NCBI GenBank assembly: GCA_963750495.1
Contig: CAVVQV010000008.1
Location: 372,001-436,000, forward strand
Length of the DNA stretch: 64,000 nt
Source of the DNA: JANLYC01 sp963750495
GTDB taxonomy: Bacteria; Actinomycetota; Actinomycetes; Propionibacteriales; Nocardioidaceae
Direction of reading: 5' to 3'
Of the stretch, positions 27,289 through 35,679 are shown piece by piece. Each line of letters begins with the position of its first letter. Position 1 is the first letter of the stretch. A program made the position numbers and the translations under genes. The notes beneath the pieces are model-generated. The model searched no databases and was not told where the DNA came from. It saw only the letters and a list, made by a program, of their open reading frames with translations.

Positions 27289-28461
27289 TCAGTTCCGGGC
27301 CACCCGGAAGATCGCGCCCGAGTTCGCGGTTGGGTCTGCGGAGCCTGCACTCACGTACATGGCGCCGTCCCGTCCCTGAACAACTCCGCCGGGCAGGGGA
27401 ATCGAGCCGCCCCCGAGATGTGTGATGTTGCTCGGGTGCTCGAAGGGTGCCATGGCAAGGTCACCGGGAGGTCCGGCTGCGTTCGGGTAGAACAGCTCGG
27501 AAGCCCAGAAGTTGCCTTGACGGTCGAAGGTGCACCCGTTGATCGTCGTGTATCCCGTTGCCCACAACGTCGCGTTGTGCTGCCAGTCGGTCGAGTTGGG
27601 ATCCACGCGCCAGACGTTCGAGAGACCGGGACCAGCCGCGAAGTTCGAGACCAGATCGAGCGCACCCACGTAGAGGGCGCCGTCCGGACCCTGAGCGATG
27701 CAGGTCGGAGTCGCGTCGCGCATGGCGACGGTCGTCTCGTTCGGGATGTAGGCGATCACGCGGGACTCGCCCCCGCGCAGGTTCTCGGAGATCGTGTTGG
27801 CGCCCGCGTCAGCGACAAAGGTGCGGAGGCCGTCAGGCCCACGGGTGCGTAGTACCGCGTACGGATTCGAGTCCGGGAAGTCATCCGGGAACAGGCTCTT
27901 GTGGTCGCCGGTCCACTCATAGTTCTGGTCGCCGACATTGCTCCGGCTGTTGTACGTGCCCGTCCTGCTGTTGAGCCGGTAGAGATGACCCATCTGCGGG
28001 ATGTTGATGCCGGTCTGAGCCTTGAGTCCGGCGTGGGACTCGCTGAGGATGGCCAGCACCCGGCAGTGAGACAGCTCTGCGGGGTCGTGCTGTAGACAGC
28101 CGGTGCCAGTGCTGGCGACAGCGGCCGGGCCGAGCACCGACGTGTCCCCGCCCTCCTGGACGTAGATCGAGGTGAACGGCGTGGACCACGAGGCTGCGAA
28201 CGCGCCACCGTTCCAGTCGTACTTGGAGATCGCGCCGGTGTGCGTGACCCCTTGGGTGCCTGATCCAGCAGTGCCTGCCTCTGCAATGTAGAGGGCACCG
28301 GTGCCGTCGAAGGCCAGGCCTCGCGGTTCGTTGAGTCCGGTGATCACCGGGATGATCGACCACGAGGACGTGGCTGTCGCCTGTGCTCCCGCACTGATCG
28401 ACATACTCAAGGCAAGTGCCGCTACTGTCGCGACACCCATCGTCTTCCTGTACCTGCGCAT
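27289..28461 (-). CDS. Secreted ScyD/ScyE-family (NHL-like) protein
   Basis: 390 residues from the ATG at 28461, after GGAGGAG. A signal peptide ends near A-G-A-Q-A (about 25). The mature part reads as a beta-propeller: I-T-G-L-N-E-P-R-G-L-A-F-D-G-T-G-A-L-Y-I-A-E-A, later Q-G-P-D-G-A-L-Y-V-G and G-R-D-G-A-M-Y-V-S, matching ScyD/ScyE proteins. The name comes from scytonemin clusters, but the family is broad in Actinobacteria with unknown roles. Confidence 0.85.
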   Translation of the reverse strand: MRRYRKTMGVATVAALALSMSISAGAQATATSSWSIIPVITGLNEPRGLAFDGTGALYIAEAGTAGSGTQGVTHTGAISKYDWNGGAFAASWSTPFTSIYVQEGGDTSVLGPAAVASTGTGCLQHDPAELSHCRVLAILSESHAGLKAQTGINIPQMGHLYRLNSRTGTYNSRSNVGDQNYEWTGDHKSLFPDDFPDSNPYAVLRTRGPDGLRTFVADAGANTISENLRGGESRVIAYIPNETTVAMRDATPTCIAQGPDGALYVGALDLVSNFAAGPGLSNVWRVDPNSTDWQHNATLWATGYTTINGCTFDRQGNFWASELFYPNAAGPPGDLAMAPFEHPSNITHLGGGSIPLPGGVVQGRDGAMYVSAGSADPTANSGAIFRVARN

Positions 28462-28664
28462 GCGCTCTCTCCTCCAGGGCATGCACTGTCACTGTCCACC
28501 GTCCCGAGTGGCGATAACTGGTGGCAATGCTCGGATCTGACAGTCGGCCGACATTGCACAGTGCTCCGCGGCCCTTGAGCTGTCAACGTTCCTGAGATCC
28601 TTAAAAGGAAGGCCTTGGATCGCAGTCAGGTTGCTGCCAGGTTGTCCGCTTTACCGTTGCCGTC

Positions 28665-29477
28665 ATGACGACGATCCAACGCACCCGCCTGCCCCGACAG
28701 ATGTTGAACAAGGTCCCTGAGGTGACCGTCTACTTCTGGATCATCAAGATCCTGTGCACCACGGTGGGGGAGAGCTTTGCCGATTACATCAACGAGACTC
28801 TCGGCTTCGGCCTGACCAACACCACTGTGGTGTTCTCGGCAGCACTGATCGCGACGCTGGTCGTGCAGTTCCGGCTGAGGCGTTACCTCCCTAGCGTCTA
28901 CTGGCTCGCCGTCGTGTTGATCAGCGTGGTCGGCACCCTGCTGACCGACAACCTGACCGACGGGCAGGGCGTGCCGTTGTGGATCAGCACGACCGTGTTC
29001 GCCGTTCTGCTGGCCGCGGTGTTCGGCGTCTGGTACTCCCGCGAGCGGACGCTGTCGATCCACACCATCGTGACCACTCCCCGCGAGAGCTTCTACTGGC
29101 TGACCGTGCTGGTCACCTTTGCCCTGGGCACGGCAGCCGGCGACTGGACGCTCGAGCTCACCGGTTGGTCCGCCGGTACGTCGGTGCTCCTGCCACTGAG
29201 TCTGATCGTCGCTGTTCTGGTGGCCTGGAAGCTGGGTGCCGGTCCGGTGCTGTCCTTCTGGCTCGCCTACATCCTCACCCGGCCGCTCGGGGCGAACATC
29301 GGTGACTACCTGGCGTCACCGCGCGCAGACGGCGGACTCGGGCTGGGCACCTTCGGCACGAGCCTGGTCTTCCTGGGCACGATCCTCGCGGTCGTCATCT
29401 TCTTGACGAAGACGGACCGAGACCGGACCGAGGTCGTAAACCCCGGACCCATCGAGCCGACCCGCACCGGAGCCTGA
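28665..29477 (+). CDS. COG4705-type membrane protein
   Basis: 270 residues with about eight hydrophobic helices. The start K-V-P-E-V-T-V-Y-F-W-I-I-K and the G-E-S-F-A-D-Y segment are hallmarks of COG4705 uncharacterised membrane proteins; a second similar T-A-A-G-D-W / N-I-G-D-Y pair later in the chain suggests internal duplication. One nt separates it from the next gene, so they form an operon. Transport has been suggested for the family but is not shown here. Confidence 0.8.
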   Translation: MTTIQRTRLPRQMLNKVPEVTVYFWIIKILCTTVGESFADYINETLGFGLTNTTVVFSAALIATLVVQFRLRRYLPSVYWLAVVLISVVGTLLTDNLTDGQGVPLWISTTVFAVLLAAVFGVWYSRERTLSIHTIVTTPRESFYWLTVLVTFALGTAAGDWTLELTGWSAGTSVLLPLSLIVAVLVAWKLGAGPVLSFWLAYILTRPLGANIGDYLASPRADGGLGLGTFGTSLVFLGTILAVVIFLTKTDRDRTEVVNPGPIEPTRTGA

Positions 29478-29478
29478 C

Positions 29479-29934
29479 GTGTCGCAGGACCTGCTGAGCT
29501 CGAACGCATCGCCCGCTCGCGTCCTCGTGGTGACGGACCAGGCCGACCCGGGCCCGGGACTGAAGGCGGCGATCACCCGTCGCGCCGCCGAAGGCAACGT
29601 CCAGTTCCGGTTGGTCGTGCTGAACCCAGCCCGCGCGGAGGTGCACCTTCTGCACCCGGAGCGGCACGACAAGGCACTCGAGGCTGAGCTGGTCCTGTTG
29701 CGCGCACTCCCGGAGATCGAGAGCTGGGCCGGTCACCGGGTCATCGGCTCGGTGTCGGTGCGCCACGATCCGATGGACGCGATCGAGGAGACGATCTACA
29801 ACGAGCCGATCCACGAGATCATGCTCGCCGTCCCCTCGCATGGCGTGGCGACCTGGCTCCACCAGGACCTCGAGCACCGGTTGAAGCACTTCAACCTGCC
29901 GGTCACCGCCGTCCCGTACGACGACGTGGGCTGA
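29479..29934 (+). CDS. Universal-stress-like hypothetical protein
   Basis: 151 residues from the GTG at 29479, one nt after the membrane protein's stop. The R-V-L-V-V-T-D opening, a central G-S-V-S-V-R-H-D-P strand-helix, and the I-H-E-I-M-L-A-V-P-S-H-G / L-P-V-T-A-V-P ending match the Rossmann-like order of UspA-type domains, but the ATP-binding G-x2-G-x9-GS motif is not seen. Cytoplasmic; likely works with its membrane partner. Confidence 0.65.
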   Translation: MSQDLLSSNASPARVLVVTDQADPGPGLKAAITRRAAEGNVQFRLVVLNPARAEVHLLHPERHDKALEAELVLLRALPEIESWAGHRVIGSVSVRHDPMDAIEETIYNEPIHEIMLAVPSHGVATWLHQDLEHRLKHFNLPVTAVPYDDVG

Positions 29935-29944
29935 GCGCGGAGCC

Positions 29945-31606
29945 TCAGCTTCGTCGGTTCGTCCGGATCTTCCTGCTGTGGAAGGCGATTCGGGTCAGCA
30001 TGCCCAGCGAAACGACGACCGCGACGACGAAGACCACCAGCGCAACCCGGTTCTCGACCGACGTCCCGTCACCTGACGGTCTGGCAAGCAGCGCGGAGGC
30101 CAGGATCATGGCCGCCAGCACCACTGCCGCGGCCAGGACGTTGGCGAGCTTGTGCAGCCCGCGCAGGAACTCGTCCTCGTCGAACGCCTTGATGCGGAGC
30201 TCGAAGTTTCCTTCTCCGATGGCGTCGAAGGCTCGGTTGACACGTCCCGGAAGTGCTTCGACGAACTCCTTGGCCTCCAGGAGCGAGGCCATCATCGCTG
30301 CCGGTGTCGTGCGCATCGACGATTTCATGAGCCCGCTGAGGTGGCGCTGCAACGCCTCCTGAGGCTCGAAGCTCGGGTCGAGCTGGACGGCCACCTGGTC
30401 GAGGTTCAACAGCGCCTTCCCGAGCATGACGAGCTCGGGATCCATCCGGAGCCCGGTCTCGCCGGCCTTGCGCGTGAGCTCGAGGACCATCGCGCCCACG
30501 TCGAGGTCGGAGACCGCCGAGTCCGACGCGCGCCCGACGACGTCGGCGACGGCGCGACCGAAGGCGACCTCGTCGAAGCCAGGAAGCTGTTCGCCCATGG
30601 TGATCGCGACCCGGGTGACGTCGTCCGGTCGTTCGTCCGCGAGCGCGAGCAACAGCTTCACGAGCTTGTCGCGGGCAGCAGGTGCCAGTCTCGCGATCAT
30701 GCCGATGTCGAGCAGGACGAGCCGTCCGTCCGGCGCGACGAGCACGTTTCCCGGATGCGGGTCGGCGTGGAACACGCCGTGGACCAGGACCTGGTCGAGG
30801 TAGGCCGCGAACAGCTCGTCGGCCAACGGTGCACCGTCCAGCTCGAGCTTGCCCAGGGGGCCCAGATCCGTGACCTTCTTGCCAGCGACGAACTCCATGG
30901 TGAGGACGCGGTCTGTGGTGAGGTCCGGGTACGGCTCGGGTACGACGATGTGCTCGTAAGACTCGAGCAGGGTCCTCATGGTGGCGAGGTTGTCGGCCTC
31001 GCGACGGTAGTCGAGCTCCCCGATCAGCGCCTTGCGGAACTCCTCGAGAAGGTCCACGAAGCTGTAGCGCTGGCCCACCTGGGTATGCCGGTCGAGCGTC
31101 TCGGCGAGGTCCGCAAGGACCTCCATGTCCTCCAGGACCTGTCCCCGGACGCCGGGGCGCTGCACCTTCACCACGACCTCGCGGCCGTCCCGGAGTGTCG
31201 CGCGGTGCACCTGACCCAGGGAAGCTGCCGCCAAGGGCGTGCGATCGAAGGTCGGGAACACGCTCGACAGCCGGACCTGGAGCTCACTGGAGATGATCTC
31301 TTCGACCTCCTCGATGGGAAAGGGCGCAACGTCGTCCTGGAGCCGCGCCAGTGCGTCGATGTACGCCGGTGTGAGCAGGTCGACTCGTGAGGACATCAGC
31401 TGACCCAGCTTGATGAAGGTCGGCCCCATGCCCTCCAGGTCGGCCGCCAGCCGCTCGGCTGCGTCGGTGGTGCCGTTGGACGGTTCCTCATCGACGAGTG
31501 AGTCGATGCCCGCTGACCGCACCAGGTCGCCGCGCCCGTGGCGAAGCAGCAGCATGGCGATCTGGCGGTAGCGCTTGAGGTGGGCGGGCGTCATCTTCAG
31601 GCTCAT
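29945..31606 (-). CDS. ABC1/ADCK (UbiB/AarF) atypical kinase-like protein
   Basis: 553 residues. The family K-x-G-Q motif is at K66-Q69 (K-L-G-Q), followed by the Ala-rich A-A-A-S-L-G-Q-V-H loop that replaces a normal P-loop, the lysine in V-V-K-V-Q-R-P, the catalytic-loop-like H-A-D-P-H-P-G-N and the metal D of L-L-D-I-G-M. Two C-terminal membrane helices (about 500-545) tether it. UbiB homologues support isoprenoid quinone metabolism; in menaquinone-using Actinobacteria the exact role is unknown. Confidence 0.9.
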   Translation of the reverse strand: MSLKMTPAHLKRYRQIAMLLLRHGRGDLVRSAGIDSLVDEEPSNGTTDAAERLAADLEGMGPTFIKLGQLMSSRVDLLTPAYIDALARLQDDVAPFPIEEVEEIISSELQVRLSSVFPTFDRTPLAAASLGQVHRATLRDGREVVVKVQRPGVRGQVLEDMEVLADLAETLDRHTQVGQRYSFVDLLEEFRKALIGELDYRREADNLATMRTLLESYEHIVVPEPYPDLTTDRVLTMEFVAGKKVTDLGPLGKLELDGAPLADELFAAYLDQVLVHGVFHADPHPGNVLVAPDGRLVLLDIGMIARLAPAARDKLVKLLLALADERPDDVTRVAITMGEQLPGFDEVAFGRAVADVVGRASDSAVSDLDVGAMVLELTRKAGETGLRMDPELVMLGKALLNLDQVAVQLDPSFEPQEALQRHLSGLMKSSMRTTPAAMMASLLEAKEFVEALPGRVNRAFDAIGEGNFELRIKAFDEDEFLRGLHKLANVLAAAVVLAAMILASALLARPSGDGTSVENRVALVVFVVAVVVSLGMLTRIAFHSRKIRTNRRS

Positions 31607-31820
31607 GATGTCCAGAGGCTAATGGCTGCAGCGGAGGTCGGCAGAAGCAGCCCTTCGGAGGAGACGCCCCGGCGTCCCAACACCCTGCTGGCGGCCCCGG
31701 CGGTGAGAGGCGCGTTGACCAACCTTCATGACAAACACATGACAGTCCTGCCACGAATCACTTGCAGGTAACCGGTCGCGCGTACTTTTCGAGCACGGGG
31801 GATCCCGTCAAGGAGGCATC

Positions 31821-32243
31821 ATGTCTGTTCGATCCCATCCACGCAACGCCTCTACGACAGCGTCGATCTCGGACCTCTCTGTCGTTCGTCGTGCACTAGC
31901 GGCCATGCTGCTGCTGGGCATCGCTCTCATCCACGTGCTCGACGTCAAGGACAAGTTCGAGGAAGTCCCCTACATGGGCGTGTTCTTCCTCGGTCTCATC
32001 GCAATCTCGCTGATCCTGGCCGAGCTCCTCGTGCGAACCGACGACCCCCTGGTGTGGCTCGCCGCAGCAGCAGTCGCAGGCGCAACGATCCTGGGCTACG
32101 TCCTCAGTCGTTCGACCGGCCTCCCTGGTGAGGGCGGAGGTGAGGTCGGCAACTGGTGGGAGACTCTCGGGCTGGCATCTCTCTTCGTCGAAGGCGGATT
32201 GGTCCTGCTCGCCAGCGTGCGGCTCACCGAGCGGCACTCCTGA
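31821..32243 (+). CDS. Small four-helix membrane protein
   Basis: 140 residues with four predicted membrane helices (about 24-42, 52-70, 78-94, 115-132) and an acidic loop after the first. A strong AAGGAGG site lies 5 nt before the ATG. No family recognised. The 214-bp upstream gap, shared with the divergent kinase gene, shows nothing I can name. Confidence 0.7.
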   Translation: MSVRSHPRNASTTASISDLSVVRRALAAMLLLGIALIHVLDVKDKFEEVPYMGVFFLGLIAISLILAELLVRTDDPLVWLAAAAVAGATILGYVLSRSTGLPGEGGGEVGNWWETLGLASLFVEGGLVLLASVRLTERHS

Positions 32244-32249
32244 GGCCGT

Positions 32250-33410
32250 TTACCCCCTCACGCCGAACAGGTGCTCCAGCGCGAGCTGGTCGAGGTGCTC
32301 GAAGCCCATCCCACGGGCTGCGGCAGCCTCCGGGTCGAAGCTCTCGGCCCGGAGTGCCGCGATCGACTCGCCAGCAGCGAGGGTGGGAGTCGCGAGTTGG
32401 TCGACGCGTGCTGCGCTGAGCGCCTCGACGACGTCGGGGTCGGCGCGGAACGCCCGCGACTTGTCACGCAGGATCAGGTAGTTGCGGATGCAGCCGGCGG
32501 CAGACGCCCACACGCCGGCTTCGTCCTCCGACCGTGGCGGCTTGAAGTCGAAGTGGCGCGGTCCGTCGTAACCCCCGTGCTCGAGGATGTCGACGGTCCA
32601 GAAGGCCCCGCGCACGTTGCCGGCACCGAAACGTAGGTCCTGGTCGAAGCGCGGGCCGGTCTGCCCGTTGAGGTCGACGTGGAACAGCTTGCCGTGCCAG
32701 AGCGCCTGCGCCAGACCGTGCGAGAAGTTCAGGGACGCCATCTCCTCGTGGCCGACCTCCGGGTTGACACCCACCAGCTCGGGATGGTCGAGCTCGTTGA
32801 TGAAGGCCAGCGCGTGCCCCACTGTCGGGAGCAGGATGTCGCCACGTGGCTCGTTGGGCTTGGGTTCGATGGCGAACCGGATGTCGTACCCCTTGTCCAG
32901 GGCATGCTGCGCCAGGAGGTTGAACGCCTCGGCGTACCGGTCGAGCGCGGATCGGACGTCCTTGGCTGCGCCGGACTCAGCACCCTCCCGGCCGCCCCAG
33001 GCGACGAAGACCTTGGCCCCCATCTCGGCCGCGAGGTCGAGGTTGTCGAGCGCCTTGCGAACCGCGAACCGGCGCACGTCGCGGTCGTTGTTGGTGAAGC
33101 CGCCATCGCGGAAGACGGGGTGCGAGAACAGGTTGGTGGTCACCATCGGGACGCCGAGCCCGGTCTCCTCGAGCGCCTTGCGGAGGGGAGCCAGGTGAGC
33201 TTCCTTGGTGGCTGCGTCGGCTTCGAACGGGAACACGTCGTTGTCGTGAAACGTGATGCCGGCCGCCCCGAGCTCAGCGAGCTTGTGTACGGCGTACGCC
33301 GGGTCCATCGGCTCCCGCACTGCGGTGCCGAAGACGTCGACCCCCTGCCACCCGACGGTCCAGAGACCAAAGGTGAACCTGTCAGCGGGGGAGGGTGTCA
33401 GATCGTCCAT
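32250..33410 (-). CDS. xylA: Xylose isomerase
   Basis: 386 residues, the class I length of Streptomyces/Actinoplanes enzymes. It catalyses D-xylose/D-xylulose interconversion with two divalent metals. Visible ligands are in A-I-E-P-K-P-N-E-P (Glu), N-P-E-V-G-H-E (Glu, His), and F-H-V-D-L-N-G; the catalytic His is in I-T-F-H-D-N-D and W-G-G-R-E-G-A is the usual strand. It is divergent from the sugar ABC operon, with two operator-like repeats in between. No xylulokinase gene is in the window. Confidence 0.95.
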   Translation of the reverse strand: MDDLTPSPADRFTFGLWTVGWQGVDVFGTAVREPMDPAYAVHKLAELGAAGITFHDNDVFPFEADAATKEAHLAPLRKALEETGLGVPMVTTNLFSHPVFRDGGFTNNDRDVRRFAVRKALDNLDLAAEMGAKVFVAWGGREGAESGAAKDVRSALDRYAEAFNLLAQHALDKGYDIRFAIEPKPNEPRGDILLPTVGHALAFINELDHPELVGVNPEVGHEEMASLNFSHGLAQALWHGKLFHVDLNGQTGPRFDQDLRFGAGNVRGAFWTVDILEHGGYDGPRHFDFKPPRSEDEAGVWASAAGCIRNYLILRDKSRAFRADPDVVEALSAARVDQLATPTLAAGESIAALRAESFDPEAAAARGMGFEHLDQLALEHLFGVRG

Positions 33411-33431
33411 GAGTGTCTCTTTTCGCCGATA

Positions 33432-33454
33432 TTAGTTTGGGCCGCCAACAAAAC
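33432..33454. promoter_or_regulatory. Operator-like inverted repeat, xylA-proximal
   Basis: TTAGTTTGG-GCCG-CCAACAAAA: an imperfect inverted repeat with a perfect TTGG/CCAA core, 22-44 bp before the xylA start. Shares a TTGT/TTGG half-site with the repeat at 33491-33515. A site for the ROK regulator encoded at 36970 is likely. Confidence 0.5.
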
Positions 33455-33490
33455 GGGGCCCCGAATGCCTATGCAGCGAACCATAGCCCT

Positions 33491-33515
33491 GTTATGTTGT
33501 GGCTGACAACAATAA
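33491..33515. promoter_or_regulatory. Operator-like inverted repeat, ABC-operon-proximal
   Basis: GTTGT (33496-33500) and ACAAC (33506-33510) are a perfect pair with a 5-nt spacer, extended by TTAT on the left and AATAA on the right with one bulged base. It lies about 60-85 bp before the binding-protein start and is the second candidate ROK site of the divergent region. Confidence 0.5.
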
Positions 33516-33575
33516 GCGTGATGGCGGTCACACAAGGGTTTGGACAGCCGGCGCGGATAATCAGGAGGAACTCAG

Positions 33576-34712
33576 ATGCTGAGAAGCAGACGTGCGCACC
33601 ACGCAGCCGTCGCAGGTGTCGCCGTAGCGCTGCTGCTCGCGGTAGCCGCTTGCGGAGGCGACGACAACAACAACAGTTCGGGCGACGGATCGGGCAGCAC
33701 CGGTGGTGGGAGCAAGGGCAAGGTCGGTGTGATCCTCCCCGACGCGACCACCTCGCCGCGCTGGGAGGCCAACGACCGCCCCAGCCTGCAGAAGGCCTTC
33801 GATGACGCCGGCATCGAGTCGGACATCCAGAACGCGGGTGGTGATGTCGCGAAGTTCGGCACGATCTGCGACAGCATGATCAACTCGGGCGTTCAGGTCC
33901 TCATGATCGTCAATCTCGACTCGGAGTCCGGCGCAGCCTGCTTGAAGAAGGCTGCCGCAGCCGGCGTTCAGAGCATCGACTACGACCGACTCACTCTCGG
34001 TGGTGGTGCTTCCTACTACGTGTCGTTCGACAACGTCGAGGTCGGCAAGCTCATGGGCCAGGGGCTCGAGACGTGCCTGACCGATGAGGGCAAGACCAAG
34101 GCCAACATCATCTACATCAACGGTGACCCGACCGACAACAACGCATCGCTCTTCAAGCAGGGGTATGCCGAGGCGCTCAAGCCGAAGCTCGACTCCGGCG
34201 ACTACAAGCTGGTCGGTGACCAGAGCGGCTTCTGGAATGACACCAAGGCTGGCAACGCGTTCGACGGGCTGTACTCCGCCAGCAACGGCAACATCGACGG
34301 CATCGTCTCGGCCAACGACACGATGGCCGGCGGCATCATCGCCCGGCTGAAGGCCAACGGCTTGGCCGGCAAGATCCCGGTCACCGGGCAGGACGCCAGC
34401 GTCGAGGGCCTCCAGCGGATCCTGGCGGGAACGCAGTGCATGACCGTCTACAAGAACACCGCACTCGAGGCCAAGGCCGCGTCGGACCTTGCGATCGCGC
34501 TCATCAGCGGGGACAAGGCAGCGGCTGACGCCATGGCAACGAGCACGGTTCCGGACAGCGTGACCGGCACGGATGTGCCGTCAGTGTTCGCTACGCCGCA
34601 GGCGATCTTCCAGGCTGACGTCAAGACTGTCACCTCGGACGGTTTCCAGTCGGCAGCCGACGTGTGCACCGGTGCGTACGCCAAGCTCTGCACGAAGTAC
34701 GGCGTCAACTAG
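33576..34712 (+). CDS. Sugar ABC transporter substrate-binding lipoprotein (XylF-like)
   Basis: 378 residues. Lipobox L-A-V-A-A-C near residue 26, an Asn/Gly/Ser-rich linker, then a type-1 periplasmic-binding fold (K-V-G-V-I-L-P-D-A-T-T-S, the Y-D-R-L binding loop, G-Q-D-A hinge). The closest recognisable type is the xylose-binding XylF group. AGGAGGAA precedes the ATG. First gene of the operon divergent from xylA; D-xylose is the probable ligand, inferred from context. Confidence 0.9.
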   Translation: MLRSRRAHHAAVAGVAVALLLAVAACGGDDNNNSSGDGSGSTGGGSKGKVGVILPDATTSPRWEANDRPSLQKAFDDAGIESDIQNAGGDVAKFGTICDSMINSGVQVLMIVNLDSESGAACLKKAAAAGVQSIDYDRLTLGGGASYYVSFDNVEVGKLMGQGLETCLTDEGKTKANIIYINGDPTDNNASLFKQGYAEALKPKLDSGDYKLVGDQSGFWNDTKAGNAFDGLYSASNGNIDGIVSANDTMAGGIIARLKANGLAGKIPVTGQDASVEGLQRILAGTQCMTVYKNTALEAKAASDLAIALISGDKAAADAMATSTVPDSVTGTDVPSVFATPQAIFQADVKTVTSDGFQSAADVCTGAYAKLCTKYGVN

Positions 34713-34721
34713 CAGTACCTT

Positions 34722-34757
34722 GGGGCACCAATCCGACGTCTCTGGGTTGGTGCACCC
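34722..34757 (+). promoter_or_regulatory. Intercistronic stem-loop 1
   Basis: GGGGCACCAATCC (34722-34734) pairs with GGTTGGTGCACCC (34745-34757) with small bulges, just after the binding-protein stop. It is probably an mRNA 3'-protecting or processing hairpin that keeps binding-protein mRNA above transporter mRNA. Confidence 0.6.
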
Positions 34758-34758
34758 G

Positions 34759-34819
34759 CTGGACCGCGGTGGGTGCTCGTCTGGACAATCTCGTCAGACG
34801 GGCACCCACCGCCACCAGC
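34759..34819 (+). promoter_or_regulatory. Intercistronic stem-loop 2, very long
   Basis: Bases 34766-34783 pair with 34795-34812 over 18 bp with a single T-G wobble, around an 11-nt loop. Outside a 2x2 internal loop, GCTGG (34759-34763) pairs with CCAGC (34815-34819). No T-tract follows, so read-through with RNA stabilisation or partial attenuation is more likely than full termination. Confidence 0.75.
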
Positions 34820-34869
34820 GACCTCGCGTCTTCCACCGTTCCGTGCTACCACCGGGCAGGAGAATCACC

Positions 34870-35679
34870 GTGTCGACGACCACCACCGAGCAGCCGTCCG
34901 CTGTCGGGTCGCAGCAGCCACTGCTGTCTCTGCGAAACATCCACAAGAACTTCGGGGCGGTGCAAGTGCTGCAGGGAGTCAGCCTCGATGTGACGCCCGG
35001 CCGGGTCACCGCCCTGGTCGGCGACAACGGGGCGGGCAAGAGCACCTTGATCAAAGGTATTGCCGGGATTCACGCCTTCGACAAGGGCGAGTACCTCTTC
35101 GACGGCAAACCCGTGCATGTCACCAGTCCCAAGGACAGCAATGCCCTCGGCATCGAGATCGTCTACCAGGACCTGGCGCTCTGCGACAACCTCGACGTCG
35201 TCCACAACATGTTCCTCGGTCGGGAGCTCACGAAAGCGGGGCGACTGGACGAGGAGACCATGGAGGTACGCGCGAGGGAGACACTCACCGGACTCTCGGT
35301 CCGCACCCTCAAGTCCGTGCGGACCCACGTCGCGAGTCTCTCCGGCGGCCAGCGGCAGACGGTGGCGATCGCCCGCGCGGTGCTGTGGAACTCCAAGATC
35401 GTGATCCTGGACGAGCCGACGGCCGCCCTCGGGGTGGCGCAGACCGAACAGGTGCTGCTGCTCGTGCGGCGGCTCGCAGACCGCGGGCTCGGGGTCGTCC
35501 TGATCAGCCACAACCTCAACGACGTCTTCCAGGTAGCCGACGACATCGCGGTGCTCTACCTCGGGGAAATGGCCGCTCAGGTACGCACCAAGGACGTGAC
35601 GAACAACCAGGTGATCGAACTCATCACCACTGGTCGTTCCGGCGACCTGGGAAACAGTGAGGAAGTGAGCGGGCGATGA
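34870..35679 (+). CDS. Sugar ABC transporter ATP-binding protein, single domain
   Basis: 269 residues from the GTG at 34870 (GGAGA upstream). Walker A G-D-N-G-A-G-K-S-T, Q-loop Y-Q-D-L, signature L-S-G-G-Q-R-Q, Walker B V-I-L-D-E-P-T, and the H-loop I-S-H-N. XylG/MglA/RbsA proteins normally carry two such domains in about 500 residues; this has one, so it must act as a homodimer. Its TGA overlaps the permease ATG (ATGA). Confidence 0.92.
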   Translation: MSTTTTEQPSAVGSQQPLLSLRNIHKNFGAVQVLQGVSLDVTPGRVTALVGDNGAGKSTLIKGIAGIHAFDKGEYLFDGKPVHVTSPKDSNALGIEIVYQDLALCDNLDVVHNMFLGRELTKAGRLDEETMEVRARETLTGLSVRTLKSVRTHVASLSGGQRQTVAIARAVLWNSKIVILDEPTAALGVAQTEQVLLLVRRLADRGLGVVLISHNLNDVFQVADDIAVLYLGEMAAQVRTKDVTNNQVIELITTGRSGDLGNSEEVSGR

